DNA of 64,000 bases from positions 62,001-126,000 of the forward strand of contig CANQEH010000003.1 in NCBI GenBank assembly GCA_947594835.1. The letters are read 5' to 3'. The notes under the pieces are model-generated. The model saw only the letters and a program-made list of their open reading frames with translations. It had not been told where the DNA came from and did no database searches. This DNA comes from an uncultured Acetatifactor sp. (GTDB lineage: Bacteria; Bacillota; Clostridia; Lachnospirales; Lachnospiraceae). This document shows positions 44,901 through 52,556 of this stretch, piece by piece; positions within the stretch are counted from its first letter, which is position 1; the number at the start of each line of letters is the position of its first letter. A program made the position numbers and the translations under genes.

Positions 44901-45444
44901 GAAAACAGGAGGCCGTCTCTCCCGCCGTCTCCGTATCCGCTTCCAGCACATAGCCCTCCCCTTTTTGCCTGACAGAGACGTAAGTGCCGTCCCAGGGCAG
45001 ATACGCCTGTGCGCAGAGCTTGAGCCAGACCCTGCGGTAAATGCCCGCCCCGGAATACCATCTGCTGTTGGGCGCCTGGTATCTGACCTGCACCAGAATC
45101 TGGTTTTGCCCCTCTCTCACCGCCTCCGTCACATCCATGTCAAAGGTGGAATAGCCGTACTTCCAGTCCCCGATCCATCTGCCGTTCACATAGACAGAAG
45201 AATCCATATACACGCCGTCAAACCGCAAGATCACAGGCCCCTGGGGCTGCGGGAGCACAAAGTCTTTCCGATACCATCCGCAGCCGTCCTGATACAGCGC
45301 GTTCACATCATAGATCAGCCAGTCATGGGGAAGCTCCACAGGTTCAAACCACTCCCCGTGGGACAGGACTTCCCCGGGCGTCACCCCCAGACTGGTTCTG
45401 CAGAATTTCCATCCATGGGAAAACGGCACAAGCTTCGTCTCCAT
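41968..45444 (-). CDS. GH2 family glycoside hydrolase with C-terminal beta-sandwich modules
   Basis: A 1,158-residue enzyme. The order is sugar-binding domain (about 10-180, GWYRKDFVLPQPQGPVILRFDG), immunoglobulin-like domain, and TIM barrel (about 285-580) with acid/base Glu in WSIGNEIYD and nucleophile Glu in YGSETAS. Next come a DUF4982-like domain (RIDVRACTNAPFVELFVNG), further Ig-like domains, and two CBM6-like modules near 940-1040 and 1070-1155. GH2 includes beta-galactosidases, glucuronidases and mannosidases; the exact activity cannot be read. No signal peptide, so cytoplasmic. It follows GH67 by 18 bases. Confidence 0.9.
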   Translation of the reverse strand: METKLVPFSHGWKFCRTSLGVTPGEVLSHGEWFEPVELPHDWLIYDVNALYQDGCGWYRKDFVLPQPQGPVILRFDGVYMDSSVYVNGRWIGDWKYGYSTFDMDVTEAVREGQNQILVQVRYQAPNSRWYSGAGIYRRVWLKLCAQAYLPWDGTYVSVRQKGEGYVLEADTETAGETASCFLRYRLIKDGETVGEPVKVSCGQSLQMWVERPLLWDVEDPQCYELSVELAKKNRAGQEEILDAQKVTVGFRTIAFDPQRGCFLNGRKLKLNGVCEHHDLGCLGAAFHLPALERKLKAFQAMGVNAIRTSHNMQAPEFFDLTDRMGFLVVSEAFDMWERPKTEFDYARFFPDWAERDVRSWIRRDRNHPSLLFWSIGNEIYDTHADGHGVEITRRLLRYVREHDSRGNAPVTIGSNYMPWENAQKCADVLKFAGYNYGEKYYEAHHAAHPDWIMYGSETASIVQSRGIYHFPLRSRLLAEEDGQCSALGNSTTSWGAKSLEECIAVHRDRDYLLGQFIWSGSDYIGEPTPYHTKNSYFGQIDTAGFPKDSYYVYQSAWTDYRKAPMVHLFPYWDFNPGQRIDVRACTNAPFVELFVNGVSQGKQAVSHSGGTKLLGDWQVEYQPGDITAVAYDEAGREVARAVRRSFGDSKRIRLSADKTVIRADGEDLCFLTIETLDEEGRPVENAVDYVQIKVRGQGRLLGMDNGDSTDYDQYKTDRRRLFAGKLLAVVGSTYEAGTITVTAQGEGLVPDSLVLTSVEAGRPWEGDLDPAGFLERVPEGREPFPEMPPVRKVELLSPHGRRLDPVRREVTVEALIFPQKAAPSLRFQTVNEKGIETCFASARRMEDGQALEKGLVRARVSAWGDGDFLVRCLAGDGERVTVISQLEFQASGLGRPLLNPYQMISAGLYTDALGEIGNGNEKGVSTARDGESGVFYRDIDFGAFGSDQITLWVFALSDEAYPIEIWTGGPKGQGGRLLCTVTYQKPSQWNVYQEETYRLPQRLFGVASIGFVLHAKVHLKGFRFARLEKAFSRLWAAEADSVYGDSFRREQRAVRGIGNNVTLVYEDMDFTEKGADTVTIWGSTPLEKNTVHIRFTDENGERADRAAEFLGGAGREEAQVFHLEKLAGRGRVEIIFLPGSQFDLTALQFGRTEANPGP

Positions 45445-45462
45445 AAGCCACCCCTTTTGTCT

Positions 45463-47475
45463 TTAATAAATCTCCCGGCCTTTCTCGTCCGGTATGCCGC
45501 TCTTTCGGTAAAAATAAGCGTTGACCTGGTCGCGCCATTCCCTGGCGTTTTCCAGCTGTCTGTCCATCCGCTCCCGCACCCTGTCATAGACCTCCCCGGA
45601 AATGCTCTCCTTTAAGCTCTCCCACAGGGCGATCATCTCCTCCACCTCTTCCACGCCCTCAAAATGCGTGTCGTAGATGTGCTGGATCAGCGTCTTCCCC
45701 GACTTTAAGCGGTGGAGGTAGGGCACGCGGTGGAAGAACAAAAGCAGTTCCTCCGGGCAGTCCTGCAGGCTGTCATACCGCTCTGCGTTCGGCTTCTGAT
45801 ACTGTCCGGCATACCCCGTCCCCCGCATACTCCTGTCCACGCCGATCCCCAGATGATCCGCCCTGTGGTACGTCCCCCAGCGGGAATACTCATATCCGTC
45901 CACGCTGCACCCGTAGTGGGTGTTGGGCGTCACCATCCAGCCGATCCCCAGAGGGCTGGTATATTTTTCGTATACCTCCCTGGAGCAGAGCAGGATTTTT
46001 TTGACCTTGCGGACGACCTCCTCCTCATTGGAGAGGGTGAGCCGGATCCACTCCTCTGCGATCTCCTCCGCCGTCAGGCCATGGCAGAAGGCCAGGCGGC
46101 CAAAACCGTAGAAATTGGCGGCGGCCAGGTCGCTGCCCGTCCAGTTGAAATCGTCCCCCGTGTTGCACACCGCCGCGATACCCGTGTTCTGATTGCCAAA
46201 GGTGTGGCCGCTGATGATGTCGGAGACCAGGGCGTTGTCCTCCTGGCAATAGGTGTCAAAATCCAGCACCTCCCGAAAGAGCGGGATCAGATAGCAGACG
46301 TCGATCTGCTGTCCCGTGTACTCCTGGGCCACCTGAACCTCCAGCATCTGGTTGGTCTTTCTCATCCCGCCAAAAAGCGGGGATACCGGCTCCCTGATCT
46401 GGAAATCCATGGGGCCGTTTTTGATCTGCAGGATCACGTTGTCCAGATAGTCCCCGTCCTGGCCGATGAAGCTGTCGTATCCGGCCTTGGCCCGGTCCGT
46501 CTTCCTGTCGCGCCAGTCCTGGGTGCAGTTGTACACAAAGCAGCGCCACAGGATCAGCCCGCCGTAAGGCTCTATCAGCCTGGCCAGCATATTTGCGCCG
46601 TCCGCCTGGGTTCTGCCGTAGGTAAACGGGCCGGGGCGGCCTTCCGAATCCGCCTTTACCAAAAACCCGCCCAGGGACGGCACCGCCTGGTACACCTGCG
46701 CAATCCTGTCCCTCCACCAGCCCTGCACCTCAAGATCCAGCGGATCTGCGCTCTCCAGGCCCCCCAGCTCGATGGGGGAGGCATAGTTCACCGCCAGAAA
46801 GAGACGGATGCCGTAATCCTCAAACAGCTCCGCCAGTTCCCTGACCTTGTCCAGATACCGGTCCGTGATCAGCCAGGTCGCCGCCTGCTTTACATTGACA
46901 TTGTTGATGACCACGCCGTTTATGCCCACGCTGGAGACCAGTCTGGCATAGTCCCGGGTGCGCCCGTCCACCAGCACCTCGTTTTCCCGGAAGAAAAAGG
47001 AATGCCCGGAATACCCTCTCTCGATGCTGCCGTCCATGTTGTCCCAGTGGTCGTACATCCGCAGAGGGCTGGAGGGATTGGACAGGGAGCAGATTCCCGC
47101 AAGGGACTTCTCCATGGCGATCAGCCGGAGCAGCCCGGCCACGCCGTAGAGAAGCCCGCTTTCATCCGCCGCCTCCACCGTCAGCACGCCGTCCTTCTCC
47201 AGAAGGCAAAAGCCCTCCTTCTGAATCTCCTGATCCGCCCCCGTCCCCCTCTTTAAGACAAGGGTCGCCTCCGCCGTCTCCCGCAGCCGATAGCCTTCTA
47301 TCCCCAACATCCCCCGGATTCCCGCCTGCAGCTCCTCCAGGGCCCGCTTTACCGTCCTGTGCTCCCCCGAAAAACCATTTAACGCCACGTCCGCCACATA
47401 AGCCCCGGCGCCTCTGTCCTGTCTCTTTTCATAGGCCAGCCAAAGCTGGCTCCAAGCTCCTTGTTCCATCCGCAT
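45463..47475 (-). CDS. GH67 family alpha-glucuronidase
   Basis: A 670-residue intracellular enzyme that removes 4-O-methylglucuronic acid from the non-reducing end of aldouronic acids. Diagnostic stretches include RMYDHWDNMDGSIERGYSG, KQAATWLITDRYLD, FLVKADSEGRPGPFTYGRT and PLGIGWMVTPNTHYG. The family is well defined, so the activity is a confident call. It is downstream of the isomerase gene, separated by a terminator-like hairpin, and upstream of GH2. Start is either the ATG at 47475 or the one two codons later. Confidence 0.95.
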   Translation of the reverse strand: MRMEQGAWSQLWLAYEKRQDRGAGAYVADVALNGFSGEHRTVKRALEELQAGIRGMLGIEGYRLRETAEATLVLKRGTGADQEIQKEGFCLLEKDGVLTVEAADESGLLYGVAGLLRLIAMEKSLAGICSLSNPSSPLRMYDHWDNMDGSIERGYSGHSFFFRENEVLVDGRTRDYARLVSSVGINGVVINNVNVKQAATWLITDRYLDKVRELAELFEDYGIRLFLAVNYASPIELGGLESADPLDLEVQGWWRDRIAQVYQAVPSLGGFLVKADSEGRPGPFTYGRTQADGANMLARLIEPYGGLILWRCFVYNCTQDWRDRKTDRAKAGYDSFIGQDGDYLDNVILQIKNGPMDFQIREPVSPLFGGMRKTNQMLEVQVAQEYTGQQIDVCYLIPLFREVLDFDTYCQEDNALVSDIISGHTFGNQNTGIAAVCNTGDDFNWTGSDLAAANFYGFGRLAFCHGLTAEEIAEEWIRLTLSNEEEVVRKVKKILLCSREVYEKYTSPLGIGWMVTPNTHYGCSVDGYEYSRWGTYHRADHLGIGVDRSMRGTGYAGQYQKPNAERYDSLQDCPEELLLFFHRVPYLHRLKSGKTLIQHIYDTHFEGVEEVEEMIALWESLKESISGEVYDRVRERMDRQLENAREWRDQVNAYFYRKSGIPDEKGREIY

Positions 47476-47498
47476 TCCGCCTCTTTCTCTCTCACCGC

Positions 47499-47530
47499 AA
47501 AAGGGCGGAGAAAACGTCTCCGCCCTTTTT
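47499..47530 (-). terminator. terminator or attenuator between isomerase and GH67 genes
   Basis: AAAAGGGCGGAGA-aaacg-TCTCCGCCCTTTTT, a 13-base perfect stem with T-rich flanks in both directions. Confidence 0.8.
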
Positions 47531-47543
47531 GTCTTTCCAGCCT

Positions 47544-49031
47544 TTACGCAAACGGATTCTCCGTCGGGTAAGGCAGGCTCTTCGGCTGATTGTAATTTAA
47601 ATCCTCCACTGGAACCCCGATGTACTTAAACACTTCATACAGCGCTTTCCCAAAGTGTCCAAAGGCAACCGCACCGTGATGAGGATAATTCTTTTCGATC
47701 AGCACATGGCGGTAGAAACGGCCCATCTCCGGGATGGCGAACACGCCGATCCCGCCGAAGGACTTGGTCGCCACCGGCAGCACCTCGCCCTGGGCGATGT
47801 ATGCCCTCAGCTTGCAGTCCGCAGTGGACTGCAGGCGGTAGAAGGTGATGTCCCCGGGGGCGATATCCCCTTCCAGGGTTCCGTTTGTCACCTCTACAGG
47901 CAGGTTCCTGGCCATGATCTTCTGATATTTCATCTCGCAGAACGCCAGCTTCCTGGAGCAGGTATTCCCGCAGTGGAAGCCCATGAACGTATCCTTGTGG
48001 GTGTAGGGATACTTTCCTTCGATGGCCTCCCGGTACATATCAGCAGGCACCGAATTGTTGATGTCAAGCAGCGTCACCGCGTCGCTGCTGACACAGGTGC
48101 CGATGAACTCGCTCAGGCAGCCGTAGATGTCCACCTCGCAGGACACCGGGATCCCCATGCCCGTCAGACGGCTGTTGACATAGCAGGGCACAAAGCCGAA
48201 CTGGGTCTGGAATGCAGGCCAGCACTTTCCGGCGATGGCCACATACTTGCGGTAGCCCCTGTGCGCTTCCACCCAGTCAAGGAGAGTCAGCTCATACTGC
48301 GCCAGCTTTTCCAGCACCTCCGGCTTCTTGTTGCCGGCTCCCAGCTCCTGGGCCATCTCTTTTACCTTTTCGGGAATCCGGCTGTCTCCGTCGTGCTTGT
48401 GGAACGCCTCGAACAGATCCAGCTCCGAGTTTTCCTCGATCTCCACGCCCAGATTGTAGAGCTGCTGGATGGGCGCGTTGCAGGCCAGGAAATTCAAAGG
48501 TCTGGGGCCGAAGGAGATGATTTTTAAGTCGTGCAGACCGACGATGGCCCTGGCGATGGGCTCAAACTCGTGGATCATGTCCGCGCACTCCTCCGCCGTG
48601 CCCACAGGATATTCAGGGATGTAAGCCTTCACGCCGCGCAGCTTTAAGTTGTAGCTGGCGTTGAGCATACCGCAGTACGCATCCCCTCTGCCGTCCATCA
48701 GGTCTCCCTGGCTCTCCTCCGCTGCAGCGATGTACATCGCCGGGCCGTCAAAATGTTTTGCCAGAAGCGTCTCCGAGATCTCCGGGCCGAAGTTGCCCAG
48801 ATAAACGCACAGCGCGTTGCACCCGTTCTTTTTGATGTCCTCCAGGGCCTGCACCATGTGGATCTCGCTCTCCACGATGCAGACAGGGCACTCATAGATG
48901 GCGTCCGTGCCGTACTTTTTCGTGTAGGCATCCACCAGCGCCTTCCTTCTGTTCACGGACAGGCTCTCCGGGAAACAGTCCCGGCTCACCGCTACGATAC
49001 CGATCTTTACCTGTGGTAAATTGTTCATCAT
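47544..49031 (-). CDS. L-fucose/L-arabinose isomerase family protein
   Basis: A 495-residue aldose isomerase of the FucI/AraA fold. Recognisable parts include an N-terminal Rossmann-like domain (VKIGIVAVSRDCFPESL), CVYLGNFGPE in the middle, and the metal-site region with CEVDIYG, GFHCGNT and the final HHGAVAFGHFGKALYE. The substrate is uncertain: it sits beside a xylulokinase, so it probably yields a ketopentose, yet it is unrelated to xylose isomerase XylA. An ATG pair at 49031/49028 follows GGAGGAAAAAGAAAGG. Confidence 0.88.
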   Translation of the reverse strand: MMNNLPQVKIGIVAVSRDCFPESLSVNRRKALVDAYTKKYGTDAIYECPVCIVESEIHMVQALEDIKKNGCNALCVYLGNFGPEISETLLAKHFDGPAMYIAAAEESQGDLMDGRGDAYCGMLNASYNLKLRGVKAYIPEYPVGTAEECADMIHEFEPIARAIVGLHDLKIISFGPRPLNFLACNAPIQQLYNLGVEIEENSELDLFEAFHKHDGDSRIPEKVKEMAQELGAGNKKPEVLEKLAQYELTLLDWVEAHRGYRKYVAIAGKCWPAFQTQFGFVPCYVNSRLTGMGIPVSCEVDIYGCLSEFIGTCVSSDAVTLLDINNSVPADMYREAIEGKYPYTHKDTFMGFHCGNTCSRKLAFCEMKYQKIMARNLPVEVTNGTLEGDIAPGDITFYRLQSTADCKLRAYIAQGEVLPVATKSFGGIGVFAIPEMGRFYRHVLIEKNYPHHGAVAFGHFGKALYEVFKYIGVPVEDLNYNQPKSLPYPTENPFA

Positions 49032-49050
49032 ACCTTTCTTTTTCCTCCTG

Positions 49051-49695
49051 TCATTCTTCGTTGATGTCTAAGTTCTTTCCCTTCAGGCCGAGGAAACTGC
49101 CCTCGTCCAGGCCGCCTTCCGCATGGCCGATCAGCCACTTGTTCACAGCGGCAAGCAGCATATCTTCCCGCTTCGCCCCTTCCCCTGAAGGCCTTGCGTG
49201 CTCCGCCTGCAGAGGATAATTGGTTCCTCTCGGCAGAACCACAGCCACCTGGAACCCCGCTCCCGAGACTCCGCAGGGCGCGTAGTGCAGCGTGGTGGCA
49301 TATATCTCCACGGCTGTCCCCGCAGGGAGCAAAAAGGCCTCCATCTTCCCTGTGTCATAGGTGTAGTCCGCCTCCACATCCTGGAGCATCCCCAGGATCA
49401 GAACCGCGTCTGCAGCCGCCACGTTGATCTCCGAATCCCTGTGGTATTCCACTGCGTTCAGTTTGGAATTGTGGCCGTTGCAGTAGCCGATCTGGATCGG
49501 CATCTCCCCGTAGACTACCCGGGAGAACTCCTGCATCACAGGCAGCGCTTCCAGCTGCGCCACGCTGGGCTCATAGACCACCCCGTCCGGCACGGGAGTC
49601 TTTTTCAGTTCCTCTAAAAGCCCCGTCATGTCCACATCCCCGATCACCCTGCCGTATTTTTGAAAGGCAGGGTCTGTCACCGGTAAAACCTTCAT
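49051..49695 (-). CDS. DUF4867 family protein
   Basis: A 214-residue cupin-like protein of the DUF4867 family. The pattern IQIGYCNGHNSKLNAVEYHRDSEIN and LPAGTAVEIYATTLHYAPC places conserved His and Glu residues as a likely metal site. Family members usually sit beside FGGY kinases and fucose/arabinose-type isomerases, exactly as here. A ketose or aldose epimerase/mutarotase-like role is plausible but not established. The ATG follows AAAGGAGGAAAGG. Confidence 0.8.
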   Translation of the reverse strand: MKVLPVTDPAFQKYGRVIGDVDMTGLLEELKKTPVPDGVVYEPSVAQLEALPVMQEFSRVVYGEMPIQIGYCNGHNSKLNAVEYHRDSEINVAAADAVLILGMLQDVEADYTYDTGKMEAFLLPAGTAVEIYATTLHYAPCGVSGAGFQVAVVLPRGTNYPLQAEHARPSGEGAKREDMLLAAVNKWLIGHAEGGLDEGSFLGLKGKNLDINEE

Positions 49696-49748
49696 CTTCC
49701 TTTCCTCCTTTCTAAGCCTTCTGCCATATGGCTTTTCTTTTCCCTCTT

Positions 49749-51224
49749 TTATTCTGACGCCATCTCTGCAAACAACGGTCTGCAGGCGGGATAAAGCTTC
49801 TTAAACTGCGCGTAACGCTTCTCGTATTTCTCCACAAGAACCGGATCCGGCTCCACCGTTTCCACCACTTTTACCACTTTCCCGGCGATTTCCTTGACGT
49901 CGCTGTACTCCCCGCAGGACACGGCTGCCAGCATTGCGGCTCCCATGGCGGGCCCTTCCTCGCTCTCCAGCACATCCACCTTCAGATTCAGCACATTGGC
50001 GATGATCCTGCGCCAGAGCGGGCTCTTTGCGCCGCCGCCGCAGATTCTGGTGCGCTCCGGGGCGATTCCCAGGGATCTGGCCACCTCCAGGGAGTCCCGC
50101 AGGGCGAAAGCCACTCCCTCTAAGACCGCCTGGGTCATGTCCGCCCTGGTGGTGTCCATGCTCATCCCCCAGAACACTGCCCTGGCATTGGGGTCGTTGT
50201 GGGGCGAGCGCTCCCCCATCAGATAGGGCAGGAAGAACACCCGGCCCTCTCCCAGATTTTTGATCTGCTCCTGCTCTCCCGCATAGTCCTTGGTGCCGAT
50301 GATGCCGTCCATCCACCACTTGTTGCAGCTTGCCGCGCTGAGCATACAGCCCATCAGGTGATAGCTCCCGTCCGCATGGGCAAAGGAGTGAAGGGCGTTG
50401 TTGGCGTCCACACAGAACTGGCGGGAGGAGATGAAGATGGTGCCGCTGGTGCCCAGAGAGATATTGCACATACCGTCCCCCACCGTTCCCGTGCCCACGG
50501 CAGCCGCCGCGTTGTCGCCCGCCCCTGCGGCCACGGCCACGGTATCGCGAAGCCCCAGCTTCTCTGCCACCTGGGGGAGAAGAGTTCCCACCTTCTCATA
50601 GCTCTCATAGCACTTCGCCAGCTGGGAAACCTTGACGCCGCAGAGATCGCACATCTCCTGGGACCATCTGCGGTTTTTCACATCAAACAAAAGCATCCCC
50701 GAGGCGTCGGAGACGTCCGTGCAGTGCACGCCTGTGAGCCGGTAGGCGATATAATCTTTGGGCAGCATGATCTTGGAGATCCGCGCAAAATTCTCCGGCT
50801 CGTTTTCCCGCACCCAGAGAAGCTTCGGCGCGGTAAACCCGGCAAAGGCGATGTTGGCCGTGTACTGGGACAGCTTTTCCTTTCCGACGCACTGGTTCAG
50901 ATATTCCGTCTCTTTTCCCGTCCTGCCGTCATTCCAGAGGATAGCGGGGCGGATGACCTGATCCTTTTCATCCAGAATAACCAGCCCGTGCATCTGGCCG
51001 CCGAAGCTGATTCCGGCCACCTGGCTCTTGTCCGATCCCTGCAGCAGCTCGCAGATCCCCTCCACCGTCTGCTCGTACCAGTCCTCGGGATTCTGCTCCG
51101 ACCAGCCTGGCTTGGGGAAATACAGCGGATATTCCCGCGACACGATGTTTACGATCTTCCCCCCGCCGTCCATCAACAGAAGCTTGACCGCAGAAGTCCC
51201 CAGGTCGATTCCGATGTATAGCAT
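49749..51224 (-). CDS. xylB: xylulokinase (FGGY family)
   Basis: Phosphorylates D-xylulose for the pentose phosphate pathway. The 491 residues open with YIGIDLGTSAVKLLLMD, keep the substrate-site motif GGQMHGLV, and end with the FGGY signature region GVAFALRDSLEVARSLG and ICGGGAKSPLWRRI. Start at 51224, chosen because AGGAGG lies seven bases upstream; the track start adds 25 residues. It is first in the xylB > DUF4867 > isomerase > GH67 > GH2 arm and divergent from a LacI regulator. Confidence 0.92.
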   Translation of the reverse strand: MLYIGIDLGTSAVKLLLMDGGGKIVNIVSREYPLYFPKPGWSEQNPEDWYEQTVEGICELLQGSDKSQVAGISFGGQMHGLVILDEKDQVIRPAILWNDGRTGKETEYLNQCVGKEKLSQYTANIAFAGFTAPKLLWVRENEPENFARISKIMLPKDYIAYRLTGVHCTDVSDASGMLLFDVKNRRWSQEMCDLCGVKVSQLAKCYESYEKVGTLLPQVAEKLGLRDTVAVAAGAGDNAAAAVGTGTVGDGMCNISLGTSGTIFISSRQFCVDANNALHSFAHADGSYHLMGCMLSAASCNKWWMDGIIGTKDYAGEQEQIKNLGEGRVFFLPYLMGERSPHNDPNARAVFWGMSMDTTRADMTQAVLEGVAFALRDSLEVARSLGIAPERTRICGGGAKSPLWRRIIANVLNLKVDVLESEEGPAMGAAMLAAVSCGEYSDVKEIAGKVVKVVETVEPDPVLVEKYEKRYAQFKKLYPACRPLFAEMASE

Positions 51225-51302
51225 ATGTAACCCTCCTTCTGCCCGTTTGGCCGGTATGTCGTATCTTTCCATACCATATGACGGACAATCAGAAAACATT
51301 CC

Positions 51303-51318
51303 GCGTGCCCGTGCACGC
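51303..51318. promoter_or_regulatory. inverted repeat downstream of the xylB -10
   Basis: GCGTGC-ccgt-GCACGC lies just past the expected xylB transcription start and is a candidate operator. Confidence 0.35.
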
Positions 51319-51326
51319 TTTTCTCT

Positions 51327-51355
51327 ATCATAACAAAAACGGCGGGAAAAAGCAA
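51327..51355 (-). promoter_or_regulatory. xylB promoter
   Basis: On the minus strand TTGCTT (51350-51355) and TATGAT (51327-51332) are 17 bases apart. Confidence 0.65.
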
Positions 51356-51378
51356 GTGGTTTGTGGGGCTTTGGCGTC

Positions 51379-51407
51379 TTGCCTTTTTGCGTTTTTTGTG
51401 GTAGTAT
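51379..51407 (+). promoter_or_regulatory. lacI-type regulator promoter
   Basis: On the plus strand TTGCCT (51379-51384) and TAGTAT (51402-51407) are 17 bases apart. It lies back to back with the xylB promoter. Confidence 0.55.
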
Positions 51408-51460
51408 TACTCCTCAGAAACAAGGAAAAACGCCGCGTTTTGCGGCAGGATGGGTAAGAG

Positions 51461-52480
51461 ATGGCTACGATCAAAGAGATTGCGGCCCTGGCGGGGGTCT
51501 CCCGGGGGACTGTGGACCGGGTGCTCAACCACAGGGGAGGCGTCAGCCAGGAAACCGCGGAAAAAATACAGGAGATTGCGAGACAACTGGATTATAAACC
51601 CAACCGCGCCGGCCTGGCGCTGGCCGCCCAGAAAAAGAGATGGAAGCTGGGCGTCGTCCTGTTCTCCGCCCAGAACCCTTTCTTTGCAGATGTGCTGGCG
51701 GGAATCATGGAAAAGGCGGAGGAACTCTCCGGCTACAACTGCTCGGTCATCGTCAGGCAGACGGCACTGGATGTGGACGCGCAGCTGAAAGCCCTGGACG
51801 AGCTGGCCGGGGAGGAGGTAAACGGCATCGCCCTGACCCCCTGCAACGACGAGCGCATCCGGGAGCGTATCAACGCCCTTTGGCGGCAGAAGATCCCCGT
51901 GGTGACGCTGAATACGGACATCGACGACAGCGCCCGCATCGCCTATGTGGGCAGCCACTACAAAAAGAGCGGCGCGGCTGCCGCCGGGCTTCTGCAGCTG
52001 ATGACCAGCGGGCCGGTTCATGTGGGGATCATCACAGGCTCCTCCAAGATCCTCTGCCACACAGAGCGGATCGCCGGTTTCTGTGAAACGCTGCTCCCCT
52101 ACCAGAACCGCATCCACATCGCGGATATCGTGGAGATGAACGACAGCGAGGAGGAAAGCCGGGAGAAGACACTGCGGCTTTTGGAGGAACACCCCGAGAT
52201 CAACGCACTGTTTTTTGCCGCTGCCGGGGTGGACGGCGGCTGCCGGAGCGTCAAAGCCCTTGGCCTAAAAGACCGCATCCGCATCATCGCCTACGACATG
52301 ATCCCCGCCACCAGAAGCCTTTTGGAGGACGGAACCATCGCCGCCGTCATCTGCCAGCAGCCAAAACTCCAGGGCAGTATGCCTCTGGCGCTTTTGTTCG
52401 CCTATCTGACCACAGGGGAGCTGCCCCAAAAGGAATACAATTATGTGGCCATCGACGTGCGCATCCGGGAAAATCTCTGA
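51461..52480 (+). CDS. LacI family transcriptional regulator
   Basis: A 339-residue repressor. The N-terminal helix-turn-helix and hinge read TIKEIAALAGVSRGTVDRVLN...KPNRAGLALAA. The periplasmic-binding-like sensor follows (FFADVLAGIMEKAEE, VVTLNTDID, YVGSHYKKSGAAAAGLL), of the ribose/xylose-binding type, so the effector is probably a monosaccharide. It is divergent from xylB, its likely target, and is followed by a bidirectional terminator. The ribosome site is weak (AGGATGGG). Confidence 0.93.
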   Translation: MATIKEIAALAGVSRGTVDRVLNHRGGVSQETAEKIQEIARQLDYKPNRAGLALAAQKKRWKLGVVLFSAQNPFFADVLAGIMEKAEELSGYNCSVIVRQTALDVDAQLKALDELAGEEVNGIALTPCNDERIRERINALWRQKIPVVTLNTDIDDSARIAYVGSHYKKSGAAAAGLLQLMTSGPVHVGIITGSSKILCHTERIAGFCETLLPYQNRIHIADIVEMNDSEEESREKTLRLLEEHPEINALFFAAAGVDGGCRSVKALGLKDRIRIIAYDMIPATRSLLEDGTIAAVICQQPKLQGSMPLALLFAYLTTGELPQKEYNYVAIDVRIRENL

Positions 52481-52494
52481 CGCAGACGCACCGC

Positions 52495-52529
52495 AAAAAA
52501 GCCGCCGGCCCAATGGGCCAGCGGCTTTG
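52495..52529. terminator. bidirectional terminator between lacI-type and BMP genes
   Basis: AAAAAAGCCGCCGGCCC-aat-GGGCCAGCGGCTTT; an A-run on one side and a T-run on the other suit both converging genes. Confidence 0.85.
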
Positions 52530-52556
52530 TCATATCCTCTTTTCCTTTGCTGGATC

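Noticed and set aside
45712-47256. 514-residue plus-strand ORF
   Set aside because: It lies opposite the well-conserved GH67 gene and is a GC-rich shadow frame with no recognisable domain.
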